Positions 1 through 11,512 of a DNA stretch of 64,000 nt are shown here, one piece after another. Under the pieces are notes generated by a model. That model was given only the letters and a program-made list of their open reading frames with translations. It searched no databases and was not told the DNA's origin. Numbering within the stretch: the first letter of the stretch is position 1; each line of letters begins with the position of its first letter. The DNA comes from Ophiostoma sp. CBS 140.51. Its lineage: Eukaryota > Ascomycota > Sordariomycetes > Ophiostomatales > Ophiostomataceae. Location of the stretch: assembly GCA_029298735.1 (NCBI GenBank), contig JANSLP010000001.1, positions 310,001 to 374,000 of the forward strand, read 5' to 3'. Position numbers and translations under genes: made by a program.

Positions 1-15
1 ACAGTTGCTGTCACG

Positions 16-1729
16 ATGGCCAGTGCCAATGTGAGCAACAGCCCCGTCGGTAGCGACTTCGAGGATGGAAACGAGTCCGACGAAAGCGGCTTCGTCATGA
101 CGAGAACCGCTGGCAAGCGTCGTCTCAATGTCAGCGCTGCCGACATGATTGCCAACGAGATTCTGGACGATGTCAATGAAGAGCTCGTTGTGGAGGACGA
201 GGAAGTGACCGATCCTATCAAACGCCTGCATCGCGGCTACATGAATGAAGCTGTCGCCATGGTACGTATTTATTTTTGTCTACGTGTCGATTTTTTCCCT
301 TCACAATTTTTATTCCCTTCCCCTCCTGTCTTACCCTTCCCGTTTCCTCGTGGCACAAAAACACTAAAAGAGCCCTCATTCCCTTGATTCACGTCGACTT
401 TATTTGTTTCCTTTTTCGGCTCCCACCATGTCCCATTTGTTTTGCTATACTGCGTTTTGTCGTTTTCTTTTGCTAACATTTAAAATTAAGGCCCAGCTGG
501 CTCTCCGCACAAACGAGACGCCCGTCGGCTGTGTGCTTGTGCACAATGGCCGGGTCATCGCCCGGGGCATGAATGCCACCAACATGACCCGGAACGGCAC
601 GCGCCATGCTGAGTTGATGTGCATCAATGCCCTGCTCTCGTACTGGGACGACGTCAATAAGGCCGACGAAACTTCCTCCAATGTTGATAACGTTGGAGAC
701 ACCTACTCGGACTGCGGAAGTTGCGAGGACTACGACGACGAGAAGCAAGACTTCACTGAAGACGACTGGGAGAAGGTCGATCCTAGCAAGGGTCACCTCT
801 TCCCCTATGGCCAAAAGCTCCATCCTGCCCGGGTTGTGAGCCAGGACATCATCCACGAGTGCTCGCTGTACGTGACAGTCGAGCCGTGCATCATGTGCGC
901 GTCGATGCTAAGACAGTACGGCATCAAGAAGGTCTATTTTGGCGCAGCGAACGACAAGTTCGGCGGCACCGGCGGCGTACTGCGCATCCACATGAACTCG
1001 AAGCCTAATGAGCCAGTTCAGCAAGATGTGTCGTACATAGAGACATATGTTACGAACATGATGTCTCGGCCGAAGCGTGTCAGCCGTCCCCCTCGGACGC
1101 TTGCAGTCAACACGGAAGAAGCAATTACTGCAACCGAAGACCCTTTGACCGACGGTGCTTGCACCCCCTCGCCCACCGATTCAGTTGGATCCCAGGAGGA
1201 TAGCGGAACGGTGACGACGAAGATGACGACCACTGTCACAAGAGCAGTGGTGACGACCGACAACATAGGCACCCCGCCGGTTGTGCGGCACACATCGACG
1301 ATTCCCATTGCCGAAGGAGCTGTCCCTGCTAGAGACGAGGGGCACGGCGGAAACGTTGAGCCGGGCTTTGACGTTGAGGGTGGCTGGGGCCGTGACAAGG
1401 CCGTCTTCCTCCTCCGTCAATTCTACGTGCAGGAGAATGGCCGAGCTCCGGCGCCGAGAAAGAAGGAAGGTCGAGCCCAGCGTCTCGTGGAGCAAATGAA
1501 ATGCGAGACCGAAAGCACCGTCAAGCTGCCGCCCAAGGTCGACGGGATGCTCTTGGAGACGGCGGCGACTTCTCTGCCGACCATGCCTGCTCTCGCTACG
1601 ATTGGAGCCAACGATCCGATCCCTATGCAAGTTGACTCCATCATGGATATGGCGCCTGGTGATCTTGCAGCCGTTGCCGCCATTCCCGCCGCCGATCCTG
1701 CCAATGCCGCCAATATCTCTGACGACTAG
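16..1729 (+). CDS. TAD2: tRNA-specific adenosine deaminase subunit Tad2 (ADAT2-like)
   Basis: Catalytic subunit of the Tad2-Tad3 heterodimer that converts A34 to inosine in the anticodon wobble position of cytosolic tRNAs. Two exons, 16-261 and 491-1729, give 494 residues; the intron (262-490) starts GTACGT and ends AAG, and joins the helix MNEAVAM to AQLALRTNETPVGCVLV. The CDA fold carries the zinc and proton-shuttle motif HAE (His121, Glu123) and PCIMC (Cys215, Cys218), followed by YFGAANDKFGGTGG, typical of Tad2. Tad2 proteins are usually about 250 residues; this one has an acidic N-terminus, an acidic insert between the two zinc motifs, and a Ser/Thr/Ala-rich tail of roughly 230 residues. 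The start at 16 lies close to the window edge, so a further 5' exon cannot be excluded. The same frame stays open for 100 codons after the TAG at 1727-1729. Confidence 0.93.
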
Positions 1730-2032
1730 AAATCGAGCAGAGGCAATGTTCCAATCATGGCACCAATCACCGCGAAACCCCCTTCGAAGCCAGCCCTACG
1801 TCTGCCCGGAAGCAATTCAATGCCCAGCCTTGTGGGCAACATGCAACAGCTCAACATCAAAGAGAACCACAATGGCAGTGGTGTTGGCAGTTACCCTGGT
1901 GTTCAGAACGGGTCCTCGCGGAACCCCAACGGCAAGGCTCTCGGGGGCAAGAAGGTTATTTTCCAGAACCCGCCGGCGAAGCCAACCAGTCCTCTGAGCC
2001 CTCTGAGCCCTGTAACGAACTACCACCGGTAA
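1730..2032 (+). other. In-frame open extension after the TAD2 stop codon
   Basis: Directly after the TAG of TAD2 the same frame runs for 100 sense codons to a TAA at 2030-2032. The translation is protein-like, rich in Asn, Gly, Ser and Pro (for example GKKVIFQNPPAKP near the end) and resembles the disordered tail before the stop. I see no consensus splice donor in a compatible phase that would remove the TAG; a weak GTTGAC donor at 1631 with acceptor TAG at 1729 would excise 99 nt in phase but has a poor donor and a branch site close to the acceptor. Candidate explanations are a recent nonsense change shortening the tail, stop readthrough, an unusual intron or a sequence error. Confidence 0.5.
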
Positions 2033-2677
2033 ATTTTGCATGACAGCGCTTCGTTGTCCTCCTATCTCCGTCAGCACATCAATGCGCGTTGTGACGAAAA
2101 GGGCAGCAGTCATTTGACCAAGGAGGACCAAGCATGTTTTATTTTGGATTTTGGGCGCTCAGACGCACACACTATTCAAGCAAACGGGCGAGGTTGGAGG
2201 ACGATAGCAGCTCATTGTGGCGGGACACTCTTTTGAGTCCGGCCACATTAGGACTATGCATCGTCGCTCCTCGAGAATCGGTCGAGTTGAGTTACCTGTT
2301 TTTATTTTCCCTTCCTTCCCATCATATTTTGTTGCCGTGGTAGTGAAGTGAGATAGCATGTGTTTTCGAAACGGCAGGAGTGGCACCTTTTTCTTTTCTT
2401 TTCGTACTTTATTTCAAAGCATGAGAAACCCGCATGTATATATAACACGACTAGCAAACGGAAGAGCGGAGGGGAAAAGCAACATGAGATGGAAGGGAAA
2501 AGGGGAAACGGAAGATACATGGAAGCAATTCCTTAGCTATGAAGGGCCTATTTATTGCATTTATTCCAATATCCACGGCCCGAACGTCCACAGCAGCTCA
2601 GATACAAATAACATGTTACTGCAAATGCTATTCAATTCTTCCAGTGACCGTGATTATAATGCCAACCGTTATCCTCA
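2033..2677. other. Convergent intergenic region
   Basis: Spacer between the 3' ends of TAD2 and the GFA-domain gene. Only short frames without recognisable protein features are present; it should hold both 3' UTRs. Confidence 0.5.
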
Positions 2678-3856
2678 TCATGACTTCTTCATATGTTTTT
2701 CCAGACTCTCCGTTAAGACCGATCCTCGTCGTGCACTCTGTCCATGGCGACCTCGTGTTGCTTCTTCGATGAAGCTTACACGAGAGGTGCACCAGTCCAG
2801 GAGAGACTCGACGCGAAAGTTCTTTGCTTCTGGCCGAAAAAGCCCCACGCTGATATCAATAAGATCCGGCCGCCAAACGTCATGCCAAAAGACTGTCGCA
2901 CCGCAGCAGTTGCAAAAGTTGCGTTCCACGCCGTGGCTCGACTCGTAGGCGGAGAGTTTGGGCGGGGTGTTGCCGTTGCTGTTGCCACCGTTGTTGAACG
3001 TCAACGGTTCCCCCTTGACCATAATACATATCCTCGGCACAAACGTCCACGTCTGAATCTCAAAGCCAGTGGCCAATCGACACGACCGACAAGCACACGT
3101 TCCAGCGAGCCATCTTGTTGTCTTTGTCTGATCATCCTGAGATGGACGTAACCACCACTTGACATCCTCTGGGTTGGCTGTAATGGCCGGGTCGGTCGTT
3201 GCATACGGTACCAGCAGGTCGGCAAAGGCCGAGTGTGGATGACGGCTAGCAGCCAGGTCATAGTCGGGCGGACGAATGTCAAACTGGACGGCGCCACAGT
3301 GGCAGCTGGCAGAGACTGTCCAGGCGGTGGGAGTGGTGCTGTCAACAGTGTCGGCAGTCAGTTGTGGCTCCTCGTATCCGTCCATCGTCCTGTCTCCAAC
3401 TGTCGGCATCCACACAGCCAGTCCTCCATCTCCTGTATCGTCGACATGTTCGTGGCGGACATACTCCAGGACGGGTGTGTCGTTGTCATTCTCAGTGTTG
3501 TCGTCGTCATCCCGCCTCTCATCAGCAATGACGCCTGTGGCTACTTCCCAGAGATCGCCGTCATCTTCTGCTGATGACTGCCTCCTCCGAATGACATGGC
3601 ACCCGCATGTTTTGCAAAAGTACCGTTCTGTCCCGGGCGACGACGTATAGACTGTCAACAGATCGAGCTTGTCGTCATCTGGACGCTCAATCGGACAATA
3701 CGATGTGCACAGCACACCACTCGTTTGGCGGCAGGTGTTGCAGTGGCAGATGGTAATGGGTATGGGTTTTGACGGATCGTGGCCGGGTGGAGGACGGGCT
3801 GTCAGAGACTGGGCGACGGTGCCGCAGAGGCAGGAGATATCAAAGCGGATGGGCAT
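2678..3856 (-). CDS. Tandem GFA / CENP-V domain protein
   Basis: Intronless, 392 residues, starting at the ATG complementary to 3854-3856. It contains two copies of the GFA (glutathione-dependent formaldehyde-activating-like, CENP-V) zinc fold. The first has CLCG near residues 9-12, CHCNTC at 37-42 and CKTC at 81-84. The second has CHCG near 184-187, CACRSC at 254-259 and CNCC at 315-318. These cysteine sets form the zinc sites of the family. GFA proteins are abundant in fungi; most are single-domain, and their substrates are generally unknown despite the family name, so a reaction should not be assigned. The two domains are joined by an acidic linker (residues about 110-180) rich in Asp and Thr. 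It is divergently placed to the CCDC97-like gene. Confidence 0.88.
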   Translation of the reverse strand: MPIRFDISCLCGTVAQSLTARPPPGHDPSKPIPITICHCNTCRQTSGVLCTSYCPIERPDDDKLDLLTVYTSSPGTERYFCKTCGCHVIRRRQSSAEDDGDLWEVATGVIADERRDDDDNTENDNDTPVLEYVRHEHVDDTGDGGLAVWMPTVGDRTMDGYEEPQLTADTVDSTTPTAWTVSASCHCGAVQFDIRPPDYDLAASRHPHSAFADLLVPYATTDPAITANPEDVKWWLRPSQDDQTKTTRWLAGTCACRSCRLATGFEIQTWTFVPRICIMVKGEPLTFNNGGNSNGNTPPKLSAYESSHGVERNFCNCCGATVFWHDVWRPDLIDISVGLFRPEAKNFRVESLLDWCTSRVSFIEEATRGRHGQSARRGSVLTESLEKHMKKS

Positions 3857-4449
3857 TTTCTTTCGTATGCGATGGTTTATTCGGGGTCTTTTTTTAATAA
3901 TATATTTATGTCGTGGATTTTTTTTTTGGCTTTTATTGAAAATAATTTAAATTTGAATAAGATATTTTCAAATTCAAAAAAAAAGAAGAAGAAGAAAAAG
4001 AAGAAAAACACGAAATAATATGTTTCTTTTCTTCTTCTTTTTTCTTTAAAGGGTAAAAAGGTAAAACTGTGAAGACACACCTACCACATGATGTCTCGTT
4101 CCCCGCGATGTTAATGTTGGAGATGTGTGTGTGTACAACGTAGAGGAGGGTGACGTCTCGATCCGAAGTTTAAGCGAGAGCCGGCTGTTTTGAGGCGGGG
4201 CGACAGAAAGCCAAGCATTGATATTCAGAAGCCCATCATTACGCCGTTTGCAAACGCTTCTGGTTTTCTTCGTCTTTGTTGAGCCGTTGGAGCTTGCCAC
4301 CAAGAAGAGCCTCGCCACTCAGAGGCGGAAGCTCAAGCTGTAACTGGAGCTTCCCCGCCACTACTCCGTCCAGCGGGAGCTCCAAAACCACGTTGTAGCC
4401 CCTCCGCCAAACAGCTTCTTTTCAACAACATCACATCACATACAACACA
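3857..4449. promoter_or_regulatory. Divergent intergenic promoter region
   Basis: 593-bp spacer between the start codons of the GFA gene (leftward) and the CCDC97-like gene (rightward). It contains an AT-rich stretch near 3890-4050 with an A/G homopurine tract (about 3977-4013). No specific factor site was recognised. Confidence 0.4.
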
Positions 4450-5145
4450 ATGGATTCACAACGAACACCAACAGAAGCAGCACCACCTACACTCGAGACG
4501 TCGACGTCCACTTCGTCACGACCCCGCCCCCGGCCAGACCGGTCCTCCGAACAGGCCCGCCGTGTCCAGACAAAAAACCGCCGGCTCGAGTTTCTGCGGA
4601 GGAACCCCGATTATTTGAGTTCCAGCGACCGCGAGTTTGCCAACGTCGCGCTCTACAATACACTTGTGCGAGCGTTCCAGACGCCAGCCGAGCGGGCAGC
4701 CGAAGCACAGGATTCGGGGTTTGGGCATGTCTTGGAGGCGTCCATGTTGAGGAATCCGGAGCCTTTGCAGAGGGTGGATGATGATGATGTGGTCGAAGAG
4801 GAAGATGATGAACCGGCGCCAGCCGGGGAGGAATCTTCTGCAGCAGCTGTGGAAGAGACTGCCGCCGACGTCGCCGCCGTCTTCGACGATGACGACCTAG
4901 GCGAGCTCGACAAAGAGACCGCAGCTGCCCGCTGGCACACGTTCCTCCGCAACTGGTTCGTCGACGGCGGCGCGGCGCTCGACGACGGCTTCGACTACAC
5001 CCTGGTGGACGACGACAGCGAGTACGACGCACTGGCCCGTGCCGATGCGGAAGCGGCGTGGTTCGACGAGGAGTCGCCCGGGTGGGTGAGCGACGAGGGG
5101 GAGGACAAGCCAAAAACGGGCGAGACGGGGATACAGGATTTTTGA
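4450..5145 (+). CDS. CCDC97-like C-terminal domain protein
   Basis: Intronless, 231 residues. The N-terminal 30 residues are disordered (Pro/Thr/Arg-rich). Residues about 31-110 hold the pattern RRVQTKNRRLEFL...NPDYLSSSDREFANVALYNTLVRAFQ followed by AERAAEAQ and LEASMLRNPE, and residues about 155-215 hold WHTFLRNWFVDGG...DDGFDYTLVDDDSEYD. This order (basic helix, PxY, LYDxLxRxFQ-like segment, then W-x-FL-x-G-x-DxxFDY-x-xVDxxxEYD) matches the CCD97-like C-terminal domain found in human CCDC97 and its fungal relatives. The acidic linker (Asp/Glu-rich) is usual. CCDC97 has been linked to splicing factor complexes in animals; that role here is inference only. Confidence 0.75.
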   Translation: MDSQRTPTEAAPPTLETSTSTSSRPRPRPDRSSEQARRVQTKNRRLEFLRRNPDYLSSSDREFANVALYNTLVRAFQTPAERAAEAQDSGFGHVLEASMLRNPEPLQRVDDDDVVEEEDDEPAPAGEESSAAAVEETAADVAAVFDDDDLGELDKETAAARWHTFLRNWFVDGGAALDDGFDYTLVDDDSEYDALARADAEAAWFDEESPGWVSDEGEDKPKTGETGIQDF

Positions 5146-7835
5146 ACACAACACACGACGAGTTTGTCATGTACGATACGATGGTCAAAGTCTCGACAAT
5201 GATACCCAGACAGCAGTAAGCCGGCCCTCGCCGGAACGAGAAAGCATTTTGGAAGAAACTCTAAATTGTGGACATCAACAAACAAGGTCAAGGCAGAATC
5301 CGAGAAAACGCCTTGCGGTGTGGACTTTCAGTGGACTCGCTGTGAGATGCGACCTCTCGATCCTGGAAGCTCCACGCGCTTTTGGGCTGCAAGCCCCTGC
5401 ATTTTCCAGAATGGCCTAAATGGCCTGCTTTGCCGCTCCCAATTCCTTGCAACCTCTTCGCAACACGGGCTGCAATTTCCCGTTCCTTTGTGGGTTCGGG
5501 AAGGCTGTGCCCTTGTAGTGTTTACTTTTTACCTTTCTTTTTCAGGGACTTGTGAATTTTCGATCCTTTGAATTGTTATTTTTGTCTCTTTGACAAGAAC
5601 AAAGTCCCTGGCAGCCGCGTGAGAATGTCTGTGTGGCTTCCTTTTTGTTTTCTTTTTCTTATTTCCCCTCTTCCATTTTTTATTCTTGGCACAGCCCTGT
5701 GGGCACGTCCATCTCCGTCCAATGTACGGAGTCCTGAGTATTGTTGGATGTTTTGTTTCGTTTTAGCAATCCTTTGCACAGGCGCTTCATCCCAACTCTC
5801 TGACGATGCACTGTCAAGTAAGGAGCACAATAAGACTGTCTCTCATCGGAGCAGCTCCGACGCCGCACACGCACATGCCACACACATGCACACGCCGCCC
5901 TGCGATTACGCGGAGTGAGACCTTTTCAAACCGGCTTGAGAGGGAGGGACAAAAAGGAAGCTCTCTTTGCCGGGTAAAACCTAAAAGGAAGCAACACGAA
6001 TCCTTCAATGGATGTTGGATGTTGGATGTTGAGGATGATGGGTGACAACAAAAAGGATCGTGAGATTGACAGGAGGAACATCCGTTGGATGTGAATATTG
6101 TCCACGTCTGTCACGACCGTTGTGATCAACGACTGTCGGGTACACCCTCGCGTTGTGTTCACTGCGAGGTAACATGGCTTCATTCAGGTCCTCTCCCTTT
6201 TTCGTGTCGACGGTGTTCAGTGTGTTCAGTGAAGATGCGCTGGCGGCCACGCTATTCGTTGTCGTTGCAAGAACACCCGCCGATCATCAACCGCTACGAA
6301 CTGGAGCCGAACGCGACCCACACTGGAAAAGGAAAAGAAAGTCGCGCCAGGTGGTCTTTTGGTTCATTACGTCGCCAGTGGCGCTGGACCCGAGAAAAGG
6401 GGAGACAGAGAAGAGAAGAAAAAGAAGGAACAACGAGCAATACGCTCATTAACTGACCTCGACATAACAGGAATGCAAAAGGAGCAAAAGAAAGACACTA
6501 TTGCAACGCGCTGAGCCGTCTTTCTAGCGCCACTGCCAGCCACGAGCAGCAATGAGCAGCCATGCGCCCTGCCACGAGCCAACAGGCAGGCCCCAGGTAC
6601 GCCCTCAGCCCCTGTAAGTAAGTGTCCATAGTGGGAAAGTCGACTTTCCTCTTTCGAATCTTCACCACCACGGGCGGCATGCAATACGCGCCGAGGAACG
6701 AAAAAGCTGCAGGTCCAGCAGAAGAGCGCGCTTGTCCCCTTTTCTCGGCGTGCGTTGTTCTTTTGCAGCATTCACATGCCCTCCTCAGCGCCCTAAAGAC
6801 CAGCGGCATCTGACAGCACCTCACCCTTCTGGCTCCTGAACGCCACCCGCTCTGCCAGGAACACTAATGTACAAGTATCCCCCCCGGAAATCTTAACAAC
6901 GCGACAATACCACGTAATTAATCTCATTCTCCTCTTTTTCTCTTCCTCCTTTTTGCTCATTCTCCTCTTTTTGCTCTTTCCCATCATCCCCGGCTATCGA
7001 GGCCCAACCCACAGAACGACTGCAGCATAATTAAACTGAAAATAGAGAAAGGAAAGGAAAGATAATTTTCGTAGAAGCAGCTGTTATGACATACGTTGGA
7101 ACCAACACGAGATGGCAAAAGATTAACGACCAAGTCGACCAAGTCGACCAAGTGAACGACCAAAAAATAGAAAACCGCCCCCAATCGAAGCTAGGAAAAG
7201 GGCAAGAGCAAGACACAACGGTCAGCCCGTCTGAAGCCGTCTGCCCGCCTTTTGGTCTCTTGGGTCTTTTCCACCCCCTGGCAAACCTGGTTTTTTGGTC
7301 TCCCAGAAAGACGTATTCGTGTTATTACAGAGTATTATTATTCTTGTCCTTCCTTGTTGACGTCTTTCTTTTCTTTCCCTTCCGCCACTTTTGTACTTTT
7401 GTGTATGTCCTTTGCCTTGTGCTTTGTGCGTGGTATCACCAAAGGCGGCCTCAACTGTAAAGTCAACCGCACAACTTTGAACTGCTCAAACCGACTCACT
7501 CTCCTCCTCCTCTTCTTTTGGCCTCCTCGCTCTCTCCTCTCAACACCGCCCGACTCGTACGCGGCCCGACGTCAGATAGCGCCTACCGCCCCAAGGCCTC
7601 CCACAACGGACCACAAACAGCTTTAGCAAAAGTCCGCGTCGTTTCCGAGCCCACTTTCTTCGACGTCGATTCTGACCTCGCTCGACCTCGACACCTAATC
7701 CAATCACCCCTCTCCTACGGCTCACCTCGACATCGCAAAGAACAGACGGCCGACGACAACAAACCGAACGACAACCTATCCTCCCCTCGAGCGACTTCCA
7801 GACACTACGCAATCTGATCGCAACCGACCGCAACC
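5146..7835. other. Intergenic region with no supported gene
   Basis: 2.7-kb gap. Frames here are short, lack domain-like composition and overlap low-complexity sequence. The last 350 nt before 7836 are CT-rich and are probably the promoter and leader of the next gene. A 9-nt tandem repeat lies at 7128-7154. Confidence 0.5.
7128..7154. repeat. Three 9-nt tandem units (GACCAAGTC)
   Basis: Three adjacent copies, the last with a terminal G instead of C. It lies in non-coding sequence; no function is evident. Confidence 0.8.
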
Positions 7836-10800
7836 ATGGCCGAGGGCTCGTACGGCAGCCCCTTTTACCAGGGCAACATGACGCCAGTGTGAGTGCTCCC
7901 CCTTCTACGACGACATTTAATAGTACATCCCTAACAGTATGCAGCGACAGCAATGCCCCCCAGAGCAAGTTTGCAACCAACATGAACCGCAAAAAGACGC
8001 GCAAATGGGTCGAGGCGAAGAAGATTAACTACGACGGCAGTGGATGGGGCGACGAGGATGACGAGGACGACGGGTATGGCGATGGGTATGGTGACGAGCC
8101 TATGCCGGCGATGCCGTCCATGCCATCTCTACCTTCGCAGCTGCCGTCACAGCAGCCGGCACTGCCCTCCCAGGCGCCGGCGCCTTCACAGTCCACACTC
8201 TCCCCCTCTGGCGTCACCGTCGGCGGCGCTCACCCGACCGCCGCTATCCGCGCACGAAACAGCCCGTCGCCCATGGGCCGGGTGCCCTTGAACGTGCAGA
8301 CCCAGCAGCAGGCACAGCAACAACAACAGCAACAACAACAGCAACAACAACAGCAACAACAACAGCAACAACAACAACAACAAGCCCCGACTCAAGCAAC
8401 GCCGACGACATGGAGACAACCGTCGCCCCAACCGCGCTCGGGCTCGGCGACGCCCAGCGGCAACTACACGCCCTGGCGCGAGGGCCAGACACGCGCAGAG
8501 TCGCCCATGGGCCCGCGTGGCCAGTCACAGTCGCCCGCCAATGTGGCGCCCGCTGGCGTAGCACCTGCTCCCAGTACTGGTCCCGCAGGACCGCGGACAA
8601 TGTCGCCAGCAGGCGCGCCGAATGGTGCTAACGCCCCCCGCGGCAACTTTATCCGTCCTTCGGAAATTTACAAGCGCGCTGACTCCATGGAGACGGTCGA
8701 CCGAGGACGGAAGGAGCTGCCGGTTGCACCTGCCACGGCGGCAGTCCCAACCGTCGCCCCAACATACGAAGTCAACACAGCTACAATTCCTGCTCCCGTC
8801 GAGCACACACCACAATCGCCCACACACAAACCGACAGACTCGGTCGACTCCACCGCGTCCGCTGAAGACGCCGCCAACGACCGCCGCTACTCGACCAGCC
8901 CCAAACTGCCCGACCTCGCGCGCTTTTCCACGTTCTCACCGGAACTGCTTTTCGGGGGCAGTGCCAGCGGGTTCTTGTCATCCGACGCACCCCCTGTTCC
9001 CTCAATTCCCAACTCGCCGGCGGTCCAGTCCTTCCAGGAGTCGGGCACGACCAACCTCTCCTCCGTCGCTGAAAACGTTGCTTCGACGTCGCGCAACGCG
9101 TCACCCTTTTCGACTTCCTCACGCGAGTCGTCTTCGGCAGCACCCATCCGCGACTCGGCCGCTACGACCACGACTGTTGTTACGGCCTCTTCCATGGACG
9201 ACACAACACCGACGACGACAGCTCCCCGTGCGCGCGGCTCGGCCGACTCGACGCCGTCGTCAGTGGATGTGCCTGCTGGAGGTGCGGCAGTGGCGACAGC
9301 GGAAGAGTCTCGCAAGTCGTCGTCTAGTGAGGTGCCTGCTGTCGAGGAGGAGACAAACACAGTCACCGACGAGACCACCGCCCACCCCACGTCTGCGACG
9401 TCGGCAACCTCCACCTACTCCGACCCCATGATTGCAATGACCGCACCCCTCAACCCCCACCGCCTCAGCAGCATGGTCCCCTTTATGCCGCCACCCGTCA
9501 CCATGCCTAAGGGGCCTCGTGATATGCAGCGGGCGGATACTGCTGAATCCACACCCACCACTACGACCGCCGCCAACTCCCCGGTTAAAGAGAGCGATGT
9601 CCTCCGCGAGGAGATTATCCGCACATTGAGCCCAATTAAAGGAACACACTCTGGGGAGTCTGAGTCGTTGGAAGGTGCAGTGAACGAGACAGAAAACACC
9701 GAGACTTCTGAGAAAGACACGTCCGCCGCCAAACGGAGCGACCATACGCGCACGCTGACCCGTGAGAGCTCCTACCTGCAAGACGTCTACGACGACTACT
9801 GGACTCCCGACGGCGACGACGCGTCAGGCAACGAACCCTACACCGCATCCGACCCGGTGCCGCCCATTCCGCCATTGGCCTCTGCTGGTGCTAGTGCTGT
9901 TTCTGGTCCGGGGACCACAGCCGCCTCGGGTGAAACTTCCATAACTTCCACGAGTTCCTCCGCCGCGCCTGCTGCTCTTGCTGCTGCTACTGTTGCCGCC
10001 GCCGCCGCCGGTGCTGCAGGGTTTGCCACAGGACACTCTGCCTCCACCGACGAGTCGACACAACCTCCTGCCGAGCCACGCCACACACACCAACTGCCGT
10101 CCCAGCAGGGACTGGCACCGACCACGAGTGCACCTTTAGCTACTACGGCCGCCTCGATCGCACCCACATCCTCGCCTTCACCGACCCCGAGTGCCAGCGG
10201 TCTGCCCGGCGCTTTCCCCAGCAGCAACGTCGCCACACCCAGTGCCCAGCCCCAGCCTCCTCAGTCGCAGCAAGCCCCCGCTACGGCCGCTGCTCAGGCC
10301 GCCTTCTCCAAAGCACCCGGTCTGCGTCGCCGCTTCTCCTGGGAGGCCGAGCCAGAACAGCCTGCTGCCGCTACGGGCACGGGCGCCTTTACCGCTGTGA
10401 GGGCAAACACCATGCAAGTCCAGTCGTCGTCGTCACCTCCTCCTTCGCAGTCACCACCTCCCATCGGTGGTGGCCTGCTGAGCAACCCTATGTCGGCTAC
10501 TCCTTCCAACGACCTCCAACCCCAGCGCACCATCTCGCCGCACCCGACCGACACCAATACCGTTGTGTCGGCCGTCTCGACGTCGACGGTCGCGCCCGAA
10601 CTGACGGCGCCTTCGCCCGTCTCGGATGCTGCGGCGGCAGGGACCAGCCCGACAGCCCCGGAAGCTACGAATGAAAATGACAAAGAAAAGTCGGAGGAAA
10701 CGACCCGCCCGCCCCAGACACAGGCACCCGTTCGGTCCATGCTCGACGTGGGTGATGCGGCTGCCCCTGTGCCCCAGCCTATCCGCTCCATGCTCGATGT

Positions 10801-11512
10801 CGGCGACGACCCGCTGCCCAAGCAGCTCGTGAACCGTATTTCGACGGCCGAGTCCATGCAGTCCACGACATCCTACCAGTCGCAGGCGCAAGCCCAGCCT
10901 CAGTCGCAGCATCAGTCCCAGTCCTACCCGTCGCAGGCACAGACCTCGCCCACCGCCGCACCATCCATCCAGGTTTACCAACCGCCGGCAGCCGCTTCTG
11001 CGCCTGTCCGCTCTCCGACGTCCGCCACGGGCCCCGCCCCCGCTCACAACAACCCGGCCCTCTTTGGTAGCGGCACCGAGGGCACCGGCCAATTCTTGAC
11101 TCTGCGGCAGTGCATGGCCTTTGGGTCGCACCAGGAACGCATGGCCAGACTGACGGAAACCCGCCACGAGTACGCCAATGCCGATTCGGGCCTGGGCTCC
11201 TGGCTCCAGTCCATGACCGCCGTCCCCGAGTACGCCCGCGCCGCCTATGTGCCATTGTTTGACAACCATGTTGGCGGTGCCGGCCCTGCCCCCTCCTCTT
11301 CCCTGGGTACAGGCGCTGTCGCCTCCTCCCGCCCTGTCCAGGCCGTAGCCGCCACCATCTCCCGCGTGCCCCACCACGTCCACGTCGCCGTGCCCTCCGG
11401 CACCCAAATCTCCAACAAGAGCAAAGAGATTTTCAGTGTGGCCACGGGCAAAGCGGGCAAGGGTCTTTTGGCCCTGCGCAAGAAGGGTTTCCACAAGAAG
11501 TCGGCAAACTAA
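7836..11512 (+). CDS. Large low-complexity fungal protein with conserved terminal motifs
   Basis: Two exons: 7836-7888 and 7945-11512, 1206 residues. The 56-nt intron has donor GTGAGT, a CTAAC branch site and acceptor GCAG, and joins MAEGSYGSPFYQGNMTP to VDSNAPQSKFATN. Three islands look conserved in fungi from memory of similar proteins: an N-terminal NRKKTRKWVEAKKINYDG..WGDED block (about residues 35-60); a Cys-containing segment near the C-terminus with LRQCMAFGS...TRHEYANADSGLGSWLQSM; and a basic end, KEIFSVATGKAGKGLLALRKKG. Between them is more than 900 residues of Ser/Thr/Pro/Ala-rich sequence with a 23-Gln tract and a repeated RSMLDVGD motif. No catalytic domain is visible and I cannot name a function; the architecture is that of a disordered scaffold. 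Confidence 0.85.
8315..8383 (+). repeat. CAR trinucleotide repeat encoding 23 glutamines
   Basis: Uninterrupted CAA/CAG run in frame with the large low-complexity protein (residues about 142-164). The mix of CAA and CAG in a semi-regular order points to slippage-prone repeat growth. Confidence 0.9.

Noticed and set aside
8315..8383. CAA/CAG array as a CRISPR-like or minisatellite element
   Set aside because: It is a simple in-frame polyglutamine codon repeat.
10451..11494. 347-codon antisense frame inside the low-complexity protein gene
   Set aside because: Gly/Arg-rich shadow of the Pro/Ala/Ser-rich sense frame, which has the splice-supported start.
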